A DNA stretch of 64,000 bases from Ferruginibacter sp. (GCA_016786725.1 JAEUVU010000003.1:124001-188000); one strand, 5' to 3'. Shown: positions 8,095 through 17,900, counted from the first letter of the stretch. Numbers and translations: made by a program. Notes: generated by a model from the letters alone, not told the origin.

Positions 8095-8454
8095 ATGAAA
8101 AAGATTATTTTATTACTTATTGTATTAACCAATATTTCTGTTATAGGTTTTGCTCAAAGGTTGCGCCCAACAAGAAGTGTGGCTCGGCCATGTGCTCATG
8201 CCACAACAAATAATGGCGTAAATAATGGAGATCGCCAGTATAGGGCTTCAATAGCTCCTAAAAAAGACAACGAAACTGTAAAGGTCATGCCAGATCCGTC
8301 ACCAACAGCCAAAGAATCAAAAAAACCTGAAGAAAGCAGCCTTCAATCTGTTGAAACGTATATGCCTAAGCCTGATAGCGAATCACCTAAAGCCGTAACT
8401 GATAAGCCCAAACAAAACCAAACAAAACCCCAGGAATCGGGCAAACCCCTTTAA
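8095..8454 (+). CDS. Short secreted Lys/Pro/Ser-rich protein
   Basis: This 119-residue protein has a clear signal peptide (MKKIILLLIVLTNISVIGFA, cleavage before Q21) and a low-complexity mature part rich in Pro, Lys, Ser and Glu with no predicted fold. Such extended tails often span the periplasm or bind other envelope polymers. It is the second gene of a pair with the barrel-like protein and is followed by a textbook terminator. No function can be named. Confidence 0.65.
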   Translation: MKKIILLLIVLTNISVIGFAQRLRPTRSVARPCAHATTNNGVNNGDRQYRASIAPKKDNETVKVMPDPSPTAKESKKPEESSLQSVETYMPKPDSESPKAVTDKPKQNQTKPQESGKPL

Positions 8455-8476
8455 GCTTTATAATCAAATGAAATTT

Positions 8477-8503
8477 AACCCGGCATTTTGCCGGGTTTTT
8501 TTT
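8477..8503 (+). terminator. Rho-independent terminator
   Basis: An 8-bp stem aacccggc/gccgggtt with a five-base loop is followed by a run of eight T (8496-8503), 22 bases after the stop of the secreted Lys/Pro-rich protein. Confidence 0.9.
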
Positions 8504-8567
8504 GCCTCACAGGAAGGTGGTAAGCAGGGAAACCTGCAGGTAGATATGGAACAGAATGAAGGCTGAA

Positions 8568-9035
8568 TTAAATTGTATTAAGAAACTTATTCGCCAGGGC
8601 TGTTTCAAAGCCCTTTTGCACCAGGTGGTACTGTAGCTTTCTTTTTTTTGTAAAAATATTTTTCTCTGATCTGAGTGTTTTTAATTTTTGCTCAAATAAT
8701 TTTTCTGCGGTTTTGATGTAATCTTTTTCATCAATTGCCTTCAATGCTTTTTTTATGCAATATTCACTTACCTGCTTTTGCTTAAGTGCGTATTTAATTT
8801 TAACCCTGCCCCATTGTTTTATCCTGAATTTTCCCCCGGCAAACTGGATGGCAAAACGCTCTTCGTTCAGGTAATTTTCGCTGATGAGTTCGCTCAGTAA
8901 TTCATCTGCTTCTTTTTTATTCATCCCAAGGCCGTAAAGCCTATCTTTTACTTCGCTATGGCAGCGTTCCTGGTAAGCACAATACTGTTTTGCTTTTTGC
9001 AGGGCTTCTTCTTTTGAATGATACCTGTTGTTCAT
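8568..9035 (-). CDS. recX: Regulatory protein RecX
   Basis: This 155-residue protein matches RecX, which binds RecA filaments and limits recombination and SOS activity. The three-helix repeats are visible: ALQKAKQYCAYQERCHSEVK, then LLSELISENYLNEERFAIQF with the family-typical YLNDERFA-like motif (here YLNEERFA), and GRVKIKYALKQKQVSEYCIK in the second repeat. Length and domain order are normal for Bacteroidota. It is a single-gene unit, convergent with the small operon before it and followed upstream by a palindromic repeat. Confidence 0.9.
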   Translation of the reverse strand: MNNRYHSKEEALQKAKQYCAYQERCHSEVKDRLYGLGMNKKEADELLSELISENYLNEERFAIQFAGGKFRIKQWGRVKIKYALKQKQVSEYCIKKALKAIDEKDYIKTAEKLFEQKLKTLRSEKNIFTKKRKLQYHLVQKGFETALANKFLNTI

Positions 9036-9054
9036 CTCCTCAAAAGTAAAATTG

Positions 9055-9145
9055 TTTTGCCTTCGGCAAAATTAAATTGCCACAGAGGCACGGAAAGCAC
9101 AGAAGGGGTTCTAAATTATTTCTGCGTTTTCCGTGCCTCTGTGGC
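9055..9145. repeat. Composite palindromic repeat
   Basis: A short perfect hairpin, ttttgccttcggcaaaa (9055-9071), lies next to a long palindrome with perfect 18-bp arms, gccacagaggcacggaaa (9079-9096) and its complement (9128-9145). The same two-part arrangement, inverted, occurs at 30449-30538. Confidence 0.8.
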
Positions 9146-9173
9146 TAATATCATTTAAAACGAAGCTTTAAAA

Positions 9174-10064
9174 TTAATTATCTTTTTCAGGCTTCTTGTG
9201 TTTATCAGGATTTACAAAAAAAACGAGCGGTTCACTTCTTGCCTCGCCGCTGCCATCTGTTTGTGTTACCGGCAAGCCGGCTTTATCAAGCGATTGTATG
9301 GTCCATACAAATGTGGGGAGCTTTTTTGTTTCCTCATCATAGGGCATAAAAGAAAGTTGCGGCTGCCAGATGTATTGCGTTACTGCTATCAGCTCTTTAT
9401 CAAGCACCGGTTGGTTGCTACGCAATGCCTGTACCGGGCTTTGTGTGGGCAGCACTTCAAAAACCTGCAGGCGGTAAGTAACCGGTGATAGTTGTGTTGG
9501 AACTACCGGGCTCCACCTGAAGATGATAGCCGTTTGCGCTTTTTTTGCATCAAGTACTTCTTCATTATACGGTTTCATCAAAATCGGTAATTGTGTAGTA
9601 GCCAGGTAAAAGGTTTTACATTGTTCTTCACCAAGCGGTGTATAGTCAATAATATTTACGGGCCTTGCGCAAATAATATAATTGCCAGATGGCAGTTTGC
9701 CGGTTCTTTCTAAAGCTGTTTTGTATTTGCCTGTAAACACCATAAACTCAAGCGGCATTACGTCATTTGCAACCAAAACAAGCGGCACCCCTGTTGTGTT
9801 GAGTGTAAACACAGGGACTCTTGCCAGGTCTGCATTTCCGACAACTGTCCCGTCCGTTGTTTTAATTTCGGTTTTTATTTTAAACTGGCCCCCTCCGACA
9901 GCCCCCTGCGGACCGGCTAAGAGCCTGAGTACCTCCTGCTTATTACTCCACTCAGATAACTGGGCTGGCGGTTGTGCGTTCATTATTAAATTGAACCTTA
10001 CCTGTTGTGCTATGGATGCAGCAACAATAAAAATGGCGATGGCGGTTGATATTAACTTTTTCAT
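9174..10064 (-). CDS. Secreted protein with Fn3-like unit, small relative of the 908-residue repeat protein
   Basis: This 296-residue protein has a signal peptide ending ASIAQ. An N-terminal beta-rich domain of about 130 residues follows (pattern PPAQLSEW ... LPSGNYIICARPVNI), reminiscent of the TANFOR-type domain of Bacteroidota exoproteins, then one Fn3-like unit (RWSPVVPTQLSPVTYRLQVF ... FVWTIQSLDKAGLP). The same order occurs in the 908-residue protein at 17901-20627, whose four units share the R-W-x-P-V-x-P...V-x-Y-x-L core; this protein lacks the Cys motif found there. Its start overlaps the stop of the barrel protein by four bases (ATGA), so the two are translationally coupled. Surface or matrix role inferred. 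Confidence 0.7.
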   Translation of the reverse strand: MKKLISTAIAIFIVAASIAQQVRFNLIMNAQPPAQLSEWSNKQEVLRLLAGPQGAVGGGQFKIKTEIKTTDGTVVGNADLARVPVFTLNTTGVPLVLVANDVMPLEFMVFTGKYKTALERTGKLPSGNYIICARPVNIIDYTPLGEEQCKTFYLATTQLPILMKPYNEEVLDAKKAQTAIIFRWSPVVPTQLSPVTYRLQVFEVLPTQSPVQALRSNQPVLDKELIAVTQYIWQPQLSFMPYDEETKKLPTFVWTIQSLDKAGLPVTQTDGSGEARSEPLVFFVNPDKHKKPEKDN

Positions 10065-11833
10065 TTTTGTTTTTTTGTGTCAAAACGATATTGAAACCCT
10101 GTGCGGCAGCCTGTTTCTACATAATTGGCGCCGTTGGGGGTTATTTCGTTTCCGTATTTAAAATAGTTGGTAGTTAAGAAGGTGGCCCAGGTTAGTTTTT
10201 TGGTGAGCTTAACATCAATATTGCAACTGGCAATTAAATTATTATTGTTGCTGAAGCTGTTCAGTTTTCCCAGTGTGTATTGTAATTGCCCACGCAGTTT
10301 CATTTTCTTTTTTGCGGCAGGCATACTTAATGCAGCGCTTAAAGTAGTGAGCGTAATTTTTGCCCCCGGCACATTGTTATAAAAATAAAGAACACTAAAG
10401 TCCGGCGATATCTCTTTTTCAAGATAGGTAGGTACATAAGTAAGTACGCCGGTATGCGTATTGTTTGATGTGGTGAGCCCCGTCATTACATCCCGTTCGT
10501 CGTACTTGCTGTAATTGTAACTGATGCTGAGCAAATGAATAATTTTTTTACCTGTGAAAGTAAAGGTTGGGTTTATGCCCAGGTCGTTACTTACATTTTT
10601 TATGCCGAAGGGGTTTAACCCGCTGGCTGTTTGAAAACCAAAATTATTATAGTTCACATTCAGGCTAAAGCTTTCGCTGAACTGGGTAAACCAATTGAGA
10701 TTGCCAATAAATTGCTTTGCCCTTAATGCGGTGTTCTTTACATTGTTTACCCGCTGGCCGAGGCTGGCTACAATATTCATTTTATTTTTCCAGGCAGTGA
10801 TACGTGTGTTCAAAGTATAATCGAGCCGGTCGCTTTGCAAGAACGGATAACCTGCTGTTTGAAAACCGGCACCCAGGTATTTTACCATTACACCCAAGTC
10901 GAATTTTTTGCCTTTTTTTCCTACAGCAAGTTGGCCTGCATAATCGGTTAGTGTTGAAGTGTGTGCCTCAATCAACGGCTTCAGGCCTTTTATATTACTG
11001 GTTAAAGGTGTTGCCAGGTCTTTGGTAAAAGTTGATTGTGCGCCTTCGGCCTTAAAATAAATTCCTTTTTCAAGATACAGGTCAGATACAATGCTGATCA
11101 CAACACCCTCCTGCGGCCTGATGGTTAATGGCGGCGGTGCGGAAGATGTGGGCACGTCTTTTCCTTTTGCTAAATTTATTGCAAACAAATACTTGTCTTC
11201 TTTTTCTACCCCAATTTGTGCCATCCAGTTTTTACGCTTATAAGCCCCGGTAACCACCGGCGGGCCTGCCACATAATTAATTCCCTGTTGAGATATGCCA
11301 GTAAAAAATTTAAATCTGAATATTTTGGGCCGCAAATCAACACCAATTCCAAACACACCAATATCGCCTGTTGAAAGTTCGGAGTATTTTAAATACTGTG
11401 TACCCAACTGCAGCTCGGCCCATTTGTATTTGGGGTTGAGGCCAAAGCTGTTCATGGGGTTGGTGATAAACTGCCCGAAGCTTGGTTTTTTAATGCCTGC
11501 ATACGGCCCCGCAAAATTGGTGGGTATGGCGGCAAAATTAAAATTAAACGGCAGGCTGAAATTTTTACTGAACTTAAATGTGGGTGTAAAATTAAAACGT
11601 ATCTGATTCCAGGGGCGGCGAGGCTGGTAGCCCGTCCAGCCAGATGGGCTGCGGCTGAGGCCATAACCTTCATACGTAATGCCCATGGTTCCGCTGATCT
11701 GTAATTTTTCTTTTACTTTTTCAGTTGCTTTGTCTTTTAATTTGTCAAGCAGGGAATCTGTTGTTTCCTGCGCAAAAGAAGCAGCAGCAACCATACAAAG
11801 AAAAATGCTGACGGGTATTATTTTTCTCATCAT
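10061..11833 (-). CDS. Predicted outer-membrane beta-barrel protein
   Basis: This 590-residue protein has a signal peptide (ending ASFAQ), a short helical Lys/Glu stretch (LLDKLKDKATEKVKEKLQ) and then about 540 residues of alternating aromatic and polar strands (FNFTPTFKFSKNF, LGTQYLKYSEL, ISYNYSKYDER) that end in RTGFQYRFDT, typical of Bacteroidota outer-membrane barrels. No plug domain or TonB box is seen, so it is unlikely to be a TonB-dependent receptor. It is co-transcribed with the small Fn3-like exoprotein downstream (four-base overlap) and lies downstream of the large exoproteins on the same strand. A role as the membrane platform or secretion pore for them is plausible but unproven. 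Confidence 0.72.
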   Translation of the reverse strand: MMRKIIPVSIFLCMVAAASFAQETTDSLLDKLKDKATEKVKEKLQISGTMGITYEGYGLSRSPSGWTGYQPRRPWNQIRFNFTPTFKFSKNFSLPFNFNFAAIPTNFAGPYAGIKKPSFGQFITNPMNSFGLNPKYKWAELQLGTQYLKYSELSTGDIGVFGIGVDLRPKIFRFKFFTGISQQGINYVAGPPVVTGAYKRKNWMAQIGVEKEDKYLFAINLAKGKDVPTSSAPPPLTIRPQEGVVISIVSDLYLEKGIYFKAEGAQSTFTKDLATPLTSNIKGLKPLIEAHTSTLTDYAGQLAVGKKGKKFDLGVMVKYLGAGFQTAGYPFLQSDRLDYTLNTRITAWKNKMNIVASLGQRVNNVKNTALRAKQFIGNLNWFTQFSESFSLNVNYNNFGFQTASGLNPFGIKNVSNDLGINPTFTFTGKKIIHLLSISYNYSKYDERDVMTGLTTSNNTHTGVLTYVPTYLEKEISPDFSVLYFYNNVPGAKITLTTLSAALSMPAAKKKMKLRGQLQYTLGKLNSFSNNNNLIASCNIDVKLTKKLTWATFLTTNYFKYGNEITPNGANYVETGCRTGFQYRFDTKKQK

Positions 11834-11873
11834 ATAAAATCGGTTTGGGTTTAACCAATGTGTATTGTTTTTT

Positions 11874-11938
11874 ATTTCACGCTGAGGGTGCGGAGGCTTC
11901 TCTGTTTTCTCTGCATCTCTGTGAGCCCTGCGTGAAAT
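11874..11938. repeat. Hairpin repeat, left flank of GxxExxY gene
   Basis: This is a 65-base imperfect palindrome with perfect 9-bp ends, atttcacgc and gcgtgaaat. It stops three bases before the GxxExxY stop codon. A related element lies at 12349-12420. Confidence 0.8.
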
Positions 11939-11940
11939 TT

Positions 11941-12330
11941 TTAAGTGCCTTCAATATAATTATTTGCAATTCTTTTTATTCCGTCTTTTAATTTCTCTAC
12001 GTTAAAGTTTATCAGTAATCCAATGCTGATTCCAGTAAATCTTAAATAAGTGAATACCTGCATTGATGCGATATTGGCTAATGCTTCAACTGATTTTATT
12101 TCAACCAAAACTTTGTTCTCTACTATCAAATCGGCCCTGAAACCAATATCCATTTTAACTTCTTCAAAAATAACCGGCAGAGCTTTTTGTTTCTGTATTT
12201 GTAGCCCTCGCTTTAAAAGCCTGTATGATAAAAGCTCTTCGTAAACACTTTCAAATAACCCTGGTCCTACATTTCTATGTATGTAAATGCTTTCTTCAAT
12301 AATTATGGATGTTATTTCATTAATCAGCAT
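11941..12330 (-). CDS. GxxExxY family protein
   Basis: From the ATG at 12330 this is a 129-residue protein with the family signature NVGPGLFESVYEELL, followed by a PD-(D/E)XK-like core (MDIGFRADLIVENKVLVEIK, with the acidic, Asp and E-x-K residues of the nuclease fold) and YLRFTGISIGLLINFN. The family is widespread in Bacteroidota; a nuclease-like fold is inferred from sequence, and its biological role is not settled. An earlier GTG at 12354 would add eight residues but lies inside a repeat, so I reject it. The gene is tightly enclosed by two related hairpin repeats (3 bases after the stop, 18 before the start) and splits the exoprotein locus. Confidence 0.85.
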   Translation of the reverse strand: MLINEITSIIIEESIYIHRNVGPGLFESVYEELLSYRLLKRGLQIQKQKALPVIFEEVKMDIGFRADLIVENKVLVEIKSVEALANIASMQVFTYLRFTGISIGLLINFNVEKLKDGIKRIANNYIEGT

Positions 12331-12348
12331 TTTTCGTGTTTTTATTTT

Positions 12349-12420
12349 TTTCACGCTGAGGAAGCAGAGGGGCTGAGGCCGCTGAGCTTTACTCTGCTCC
12401 TCTGCGAACCCTGCGTGAAA
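12349..12420. repeat. Hairpin repeat, right flank of GxxExxY gene
   Basis: This is a 72-base imperfect palindrome with ends tttcacgc and gcgtgaaa and inner arms of gcagagg/cctctgc type. It ends one base before the stop codon of the PKD-rich exoprotein and shares its outer ends (tcacgctgagg and ccctgcgtgaaa) with the element at 11874-11938, in the same orientation. Confidence 0.8.
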
Positions 12421-12421
12421 T

Positions 12422-15400
12422 CTATTTTTTCTTTACCACCACTTTAAAACAAGCAATCACTTCGCACTCATTACAATCCTTATCCCTGAAGGTAAACTTC
12501 ACACAGATGTCGGCTGTTACATCACAACATTCAAGCGGCGATGGCTTGGGTAAAATAAACCCAAATGTAACCGGTTGTACAATGCTGAATACGGCACCCC
12601 CATTGTTCCACACAATTTCTCTTGGGTTGCTGTAAGGCGATAATGTACCCACATTAACCGGTGCATTCGTCATCACACCAGCCAGGTTTACTTTTGGTAT
12701 TACCGGGCCCATCACATTACCATCATAAATGCTGGCCCATCCTTTTGGCAGGTTTTTGCAGCCTATGCATTGCTCCGGAAACCGGCTTGTTAAATTAAAG
12801 CTCAGCACTTCGGCCCTTATCTCCGTTAACGAAGCGCCGGTTAATCCAGAAAAAGAAAAGCCCTGGTTTACCAACAGATTTGTGCCGCCGGGGCTCATAC
12901 TGGTTGTCTGGCCTTCTGCCTTAACTTTTATATCGTAAGGGCAGCAGTCTTTTTCGCATACCACTACAAAATTAAGTTTACACTCCTTGCACAGTTTGCC
13001 ACCACAATAAGCCATAATTACAATGCTGTAACTGCCGGCAGGCAAACCGCTCAGGCTTAAGGGCAAAGAACCCGTTTGGCTGACTGGGCCGGTTAACTGG
13101 TAGGTAATGGTTGCCGGGCAGGTTGATGGAATACAGAAGTAACTTGCATTTAAAGTAACATTGCTCAGGCAGCTTACCTCAAAATTTTCGCCGCAGCGCA
13201 AAGGCCTTTGTGCATTATTGATGGTAAGCACCGGTTTTATCTGCACTTCGGGCTTATCACAATCACAGCCTTTGTCGCAGTCTTTTTTAATGTTGATGAT
13301 GCAGCTGTCGCAGATAAGATCGCCACAGTAAGCATAAATCTTAATGTAGTAAGAACCATTGGGCAAATTACCCGGAATGCTATAAGTGCCGTTTCCTCCG
13401 CCGATATAATTGTTGGTATTGGCATCGTAGAGGCTAAACACAACTTTGCCCGGGCACTCTTCTCCCTTACACATATAAGTACCCGATAAAACCAGCGAAT
13501 CTTTACAATGATCGCCCTGTATTACATACGTAAGCGGTTCTTTTTTACAATCAATTTTTATTTGCTGCCCGGTTGTAACGTTGGTTAACAACGGTCCTTC
13601 TTTCCAGTAACTTTCATCGCAGTTACAGGTATCGCATTTTTTAACAAATACGTTGTAGGCTGCAGTAGTTGCGGTACAGCCATTCATAGTTACCGTTGCA
13701 GTAATGGTGTGAGAACCTAAAGGCAATGTACCCAGCGGGAACGTATTGCCAACACCTCCCGGCAAAGACCATACAATTGTATAGGAAGGGTTGCCAAACA
13801 TATTGGTTGGTAAAGGAAAGCGTAGTTTATTGGTATCGCCCAGGCAGATTGTATCGCATCCCTGCGGGAACAAAGCAACATAAGGCAAAGGCTTAATGGT
13901 AAAATAAGCTGATGCATTACATCCATAATTATCCATTGCCATTACGCTGTATATACCTGCAGCCTGAACTACATGTGTTTGCCCCTGCTGGCCATTCTCC
14001 CAGGAGTAAAAATAACTTGCAGCAGGAGCCGGGCCTGCAGTTGCATTCAGCGTAACTACGGGTCCTTCGCAAAGCGGGCCGCCAGGTAAAATATTCACTG
14101 TTGGGTTTTGCGAAAATGCAATACAAATGGTATCAAGGTTGCAACAGCCTGTGGCAGCATCGGTAACCCTTACTATGAATGTATAGGTACCAAACGAGTT
14201 GATGGTATAAGTAAGGAAATTGGTTGTATTACTGCTGAAGATAGGCGTACCCAGGTTGTTTACAAACCACTCATAAGTATAGCCTGCGGTAAATGTATTG
14301 TTTGCATTTACACTGGGGAATGATGCATTGTTCAATGTAAACGGAACATTAGGGATACAGTTATTGGTGTTTGCAAATATCCTTGCCTGTGGTTTTGGAT
14401 GATATACAACCGAAACCGGCGCTGATTTTACATTGCACAAATGAGGCTGGCTTTGAGCCTGTACATAATAAGTACCGATTGGGCTTGGTCCGGTAATCGT
14501 ATATGTATTAGATGGCGATGGCGCACCCAGCGAAACGCCATTCTGGAACCATTCGTAATTGGTAAAGCCAGGAGAGGCTGTTAATACAGTACCGGTAGTT
14601 AAACAGGGCGCCTGGCACACTTTAATAATGGGCGATGGGGTGATGCTTAATGCAGGCGGCGTTACCACATTTAAATTAACCGTAGTACTGAATGTGCAGC
14701 CAAATGCATCTGTAACATTTAAACCAAGAACGGGGTTTGGCGGCACGCCGTTGAATGCATAACTCAATATACTGTTTTGCGAAACAGGTGTTCCATTAAC
14801 AGTCCACTGGTATAATATACCGGTCATGGAGCTGGTGAAGTTGTACGTTTGATCTTTACATACTGTTGTTGGGCCATTAATGGATAATGGCGAAGAAGCA
14901 AATGTGAAAGGAACTGTTTTGGTATCGGTACAAACCTGACCGGTTGACGTGTTTGTTACGGTTATCGTCATGGTAACAACCGGACTGCAGCCTATCAATG
15001 TATTTAGAGTATAAGTATTGCCAGATCCTATTGATGGAGTACCGCAGGTAGATGACCAGTTAACAGATGTAACCGACCATCCGCCAAGTACCTGGGATGT
15101 GTTGCTCATGTTGATGGTATTGCTGCCATTCAACCCACAGGTAACGCTTCTGTTAAAATCTGCTTTAACGGGTACTTGTGCGGTAGATGCAATAGTGAAT
15201 GTACATCCACTGCAGGTCATGCTGGCTGTAACACCATAGGCACCGGTATTTAAATAAGTGTGGGTAACAGTGGTTCCTGTGGCAGTTCCCCCATCACCAA
15301 AAGTCCAGCTTACTACTCCGCCCGGGCAGGCATTAAGCCCGCTGACGGTATATGTTTTGGGGTTGCAACCTGTTATCACAATAGTGCCAAAAGGGCTTGG

Positions 15401-17860
15401 CGGAACAGGTGATGCACAACCCGGAGGCGGAGTACAGGTTTGCTGAACAACAGTAATAGTATTTGATGTTGCCACACAACCTCCACAGGTAACTACCACA
15501 TAATAGCTGCCTGGTGATGTTGTATTATACGTTCCCGGATTTGTGCTTACCAAACCGGTACCCACTTTATACCACTGATAGGTGCAGCCGCCGCTTAAAG
15601 TAAATGCTGTAAAAGTAACATTAGGTGTTGCCGGCAGGCACCAGATCAAAGGGTCGCCGGTAGAAATAGTTACTGTTGGCAATGGAACCGGGGCAACAAC
15701 ATATGTAGCTACTGATTTACATCCGCCGGGGAAGATTACCTGAACGGTATAGCTGCCCGGAGTTGTAACACTAATGGTTTGTGTTGTTGCGTTGGATCCG
15801 CCCGACCATTGATATGATGTTCCGCCGGCAGGCGCAGCCAATTGCAAAGTACCGGCACACAAACTTCCGCTTGCGGTAATGGTAATAGTTGGCGGTAATG
15901 TTGCTGTTACATTGATAGGGGCGCTGGGGCCGCTGCAGTTTGATACTGTTATTGTACCTGTTCCATGTATTTCATAAGTAGCTGTACTGGCACCTTGCGG
16001 ACTTACCAATGTAGCCGCAGGAGATGTACTCCAGGTAAAAGGGCCGGTGCCTGTAGCCGGACCAACAGTTATTTGGCCGCCAATACATGCTGTATATGGA
16101 CCGCCGGTTAATGTTGGTGCAGGTACCTGGTTCACAGTAATGCTGGCCTGGCCGGGGCAACCGTTCAGCATTGTTTGTGCAGTCACAGTCCAGGGGGCAG
16201 TACCGTTAAATATGATGGATGCATTTTCATTGTAAGTGCCATAAGGTGCCGGGGCCTGTGCTAACACAGGCGAAACAGACCACACAAAATTACTGCCCGA
16301 TGGTGTTGACGATGCTACATAATTGGTTAACACACCAGGGCAAACAGTATTACTTCCTCCCACGGTTACAACTGGTGTCGGCTTTACAATAACTGAAACA
16401 CAAACCGGGTTGCCATTGCAATAGTTGGGTATGTTTGCTGTGATGGGCTGTCCGCACAGTTGGTACACACCAGGCGTTATCCAGTTAACCTGAAAGTTGG
16501 CAACGCCATTGGGCCCTGTGGCAAATGTATAGTCGGTCCCCAACACGCCGCCGGTAACGGTCCAGTCGGCCAAAGAAAAATCCTGTGTCATATAGGTGCC
16601 GGTAGTAGCTGCACAAACACTGGTCATTCCAGAAATTTTAAACATAGGTTTTACTGTAATGGGCAAAGTGTAGCTGCCGCCGCATTTCTTTTTGGTATTA
16701 GGGTTGATGTAATTAACTGTGAGTGTATAATTGCCTGGTGTTGTCCAGTCAATATTTATCTGCGGATTATTTATTGGAAAGGCTGTTGGATAAATGCCTG
16801 AGTTAACAATATTACCACCGCCACTTAGGGTCCAGCTGTAAAAGGTGCCGGGCATCACCGGCAATGAATAGGTTTCGGTACTACCCACACAAACAAGGTT
16901 GTTGCCTTGTATCGGTATAGAAGGCCATACAATATTTACCGGCATGGTGGTGATATTACATGCACCGCAACCGCTGGTGGTTAAAGTAATAGTTACAGGC
17001 AGAGTGCCTGGTTGTGTATTGCTCCATGCAATACGAACACAGTTTTGGGTTGATGAGCCAATTATTGTTCCTGTACCTGCCGGGATAGACCATGAATAAC
17101 TGCCGCAGGTTTTGGTGCTGCAGTAGGTTGCTGTATCTCCGGGACAAAGCATTTTATCGCAGCCCGAAATACCCGGGCCATCATTTACAACAATTGTTTG
17201 CTGAATACTGTCAACACAACCGCAGCCATTGCTTTTGCTCTTTACCACCAGCGTTACAACATAAGTACCGGGTGTAGTGTAAGTATATTGAGGATTAACA
17301 TCGGTAGAGGTTTGTCCGTTTCCAAAATTCCAGAAGTAGGTGGCTCCTCCCAAAGAAGTGTTGTTAAACTGCACCAGGTTATTAATGCAAAGCGGGCTTG
17401 AAGGGCTGAAGGTAAAATTAGCAACCGGTTTATCAAGCAGGCAAACATCATAAGCAATTTTACGAACACAACTGCCGTCTGCATTGCTGATAGTTACCAC
17501 AATGCTTCCTTTATTTGCATTGCCCCAGGTGATGGTAACCGGGTTGCCGGGATTGGGGGATACCGTTCCGCCTGTTACAACCCAGTTATAAGTAAAGCCG
17601 GGCAAATTAGGTACCACCAGGTATTGCATCTGCGAATTTTTACAGGCAATCATTGCAGGAGCCTGGCCTACCGGCCCATTGGGTGGCATTTGGCCCGCAG
17701 TACCAAGTTCTTTAAAACTGCTGTCGCACATTAACTGGCATTCACGGTTATTGATGAGCTGCATCAACTCAAATTTTTCAGGGCAACAAACGGCATTGGC
17801 CTGGGCTCCTGCTTTTAAACAGGCCAATGAAACGAGTATGATTAGAATTAATTTTTTCAT
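12422..17860 (-). CDS. Very large PKD-rich exoprotein with Cys-rich C-terminus
   Basis: From the ATG at 17860 (MKKLILIILVSLACLKAGAQ) this is a secreted protein of about 1812 residues; the ATG 27 bases earlier precedes the signal peptide and is less likely. The body is a chain of PKD/Ig-like domains: ATYFWNFGNGQTSTDVNPQY and VVSWTFGDGGTATGTTVTH carry the PKD signature, and many units have YQWYKVG- or NYEWFQNG-type cores. Towards the end two Cys-rich units of about 100 residues occur (ending AYCGDLICDSC and AYCGGKLCKEC), then a C-terminal module of about 150 residues (CCPYDIKVK ... CVKFTFRDKDCNECEVIACF) that resembles the end of the 908-residue protein upstream. No canonical type IX sorting domain is visible. 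Probable adhesin or matrix protein, expressed with its neighbour 40 bases upstream. Confidence 0.82.
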   Translation of the reverse strand: MKKLILIILVSLACLKAGAQANAVCCPEKFELMQLINNRECQLMCDSSFKELGTAGQMPPNGPVGQAPAMIACKNSQMQYLVVPNLPGFTYNWVVTGGTVSPNPGNPVTITWGNANKGSIVVTISNADGSCVRKIAYDVCLLDKPVANFTFSPSSPLCINNLVQFNNTSLGGATYFWNFGNGQTSTDVNPQYTYTTPGTYVVTLVVKSKSNGCGCVDSIQQTIVVNDGPGISGCDKMLCPGDTATYCSTKTCGSYSWSIPAGTGTIIGSSTQNCVRIAWSNTQPGTLPVTITLTTSGCGACNITTMPVNIVWPSIPIQGNNLVCVGSTETYSLPVMPGTFYSWTLSGGGNIVNSGIYPTAFPINNPQINIDWTTPGNYTLTVNYINPNTKKKCGGSYTLPITVKPMFKISGMTSVCAATTGTYMTQDFSLADWTVTGGVLGTDYTFATGPNGVANFQVNWITPGVYQLCGQPITANIPNYCNGNPVCVSVIVKPTPVVTVGGSNTVCPGVLTNYVASSTPSGSNFVWSVSPVLAQAPAPYGTYNENASIIFNGTAPWTVTAQTMLNGCPGQASITVNQVPAPTLTGGPYTACIGGQITVGPATGTGPFTWSTSPAATLVSPQGASTATYEIHGTGTITVSNCSGPSAPINVTATLPPTITITASGSLCAGTLQLAAPAGGTSYQWSGGSNATTQTISVTTPGSYTVQVIFPGGCKSVATYVVAPVPLPTVTISTGDPLIWCLPATPNVTFTAFTLSGGCTYQWYKVGTGLVSTNPGTYNTTSPGSYYVVVTCGGCVATSNTITVVQQTCTPPPGCASPVPPSPFGTIVITGCNPKTYTVSGLNACPGGVVSWTFGDGGTATGTTVTHTYLNTGAYGVTASMTCSGCTFTIASTAQVPVKADFNRSVTCGLNGSNTINMSNTSQVLGGWSVTSVNWSSTCGTPSIGSGNTYTLNTLIGCSPVVTMTITVTNTSTGQVCTDTKTVPFTFASSPLSINGPTTVCKDQTYNFTSSMTGILYQWTVNGTPVSQNSILSYAFNGVPPNPVLGLNVTDAFGCTFSTTVNLNVVTPPALSITPSPIIKVCQAPCLTTGTVLTASPGFTNYEWFQNGVSLGAPSPSNTYTITGPSPIGTYYVQAQSQPHLCNVKSAPVSVVYHPKPQARIFANTNNCIPNVPFTLNNASFPSVNANNTFTAGYTYEWFVNNLGTPIFSSNTTNFLTYTINSFGTYTFIVRVTDAATGCCNLDTICIAFSQNPTVNILPGGPLCEGPVVTLNATAGPAPAASYFYSWENGQQGQTHVVQAAGIYSVMAMDNYGCNASAYFTIKPLPYVALFPQGCDTICLGDTNKLRFPLPTNMFGNPSYTIVWSLPGGVGNTFPLGTLPLGSHTITATVTMNGCTATTAAYNVFVKKCDTCNCDESYWKEGPLLTNVTTGQQIKIDCKKEPLTYVIQGDHCKDSLVLSGTYMCKGEECPGKVVFSLYDANTNNYIGGGNGTYSIPGNLPNGSYYIKIYAYCGDLICDSCIINIKKDCDKGCDCDKPEVQIKPVLTINNAQRPLRCGENFEVSCLSNVTLNASYFCIPSTCPATITYQLTGPVSQTGSLPLSLSGLPAGSYSIVIMAYCGGKLCKECKLNFVVVCEKDCCPYDIKVKAEGQTTSMSPGGTNLLVNQGFSFSGLTGASLTEIRAEVLSFNLTSRFPEQCIGCKNLPKGWASIYDGNVMGPVIPKVNLAGVMTNAPVNVGTLSPYSNPREIVWNNGGAVFSIVQPVTFGFILPKPSPLECCDVTADICVKFTFRDKDCNECEVIACFKVVVKKK

Positions 17861-17900
17861 TGTTTTAGTTTTAGTATTGTCAACCAATTGAATGCGGGTT

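Noticed and set aside
12331..12354. GTG start eight codons upstream of the GxxExxY ATG
   Set aside because: The GTG lies inside the tttcacgc repeat and the added residues have no family similarity; the ATG at 12330 is preferred.
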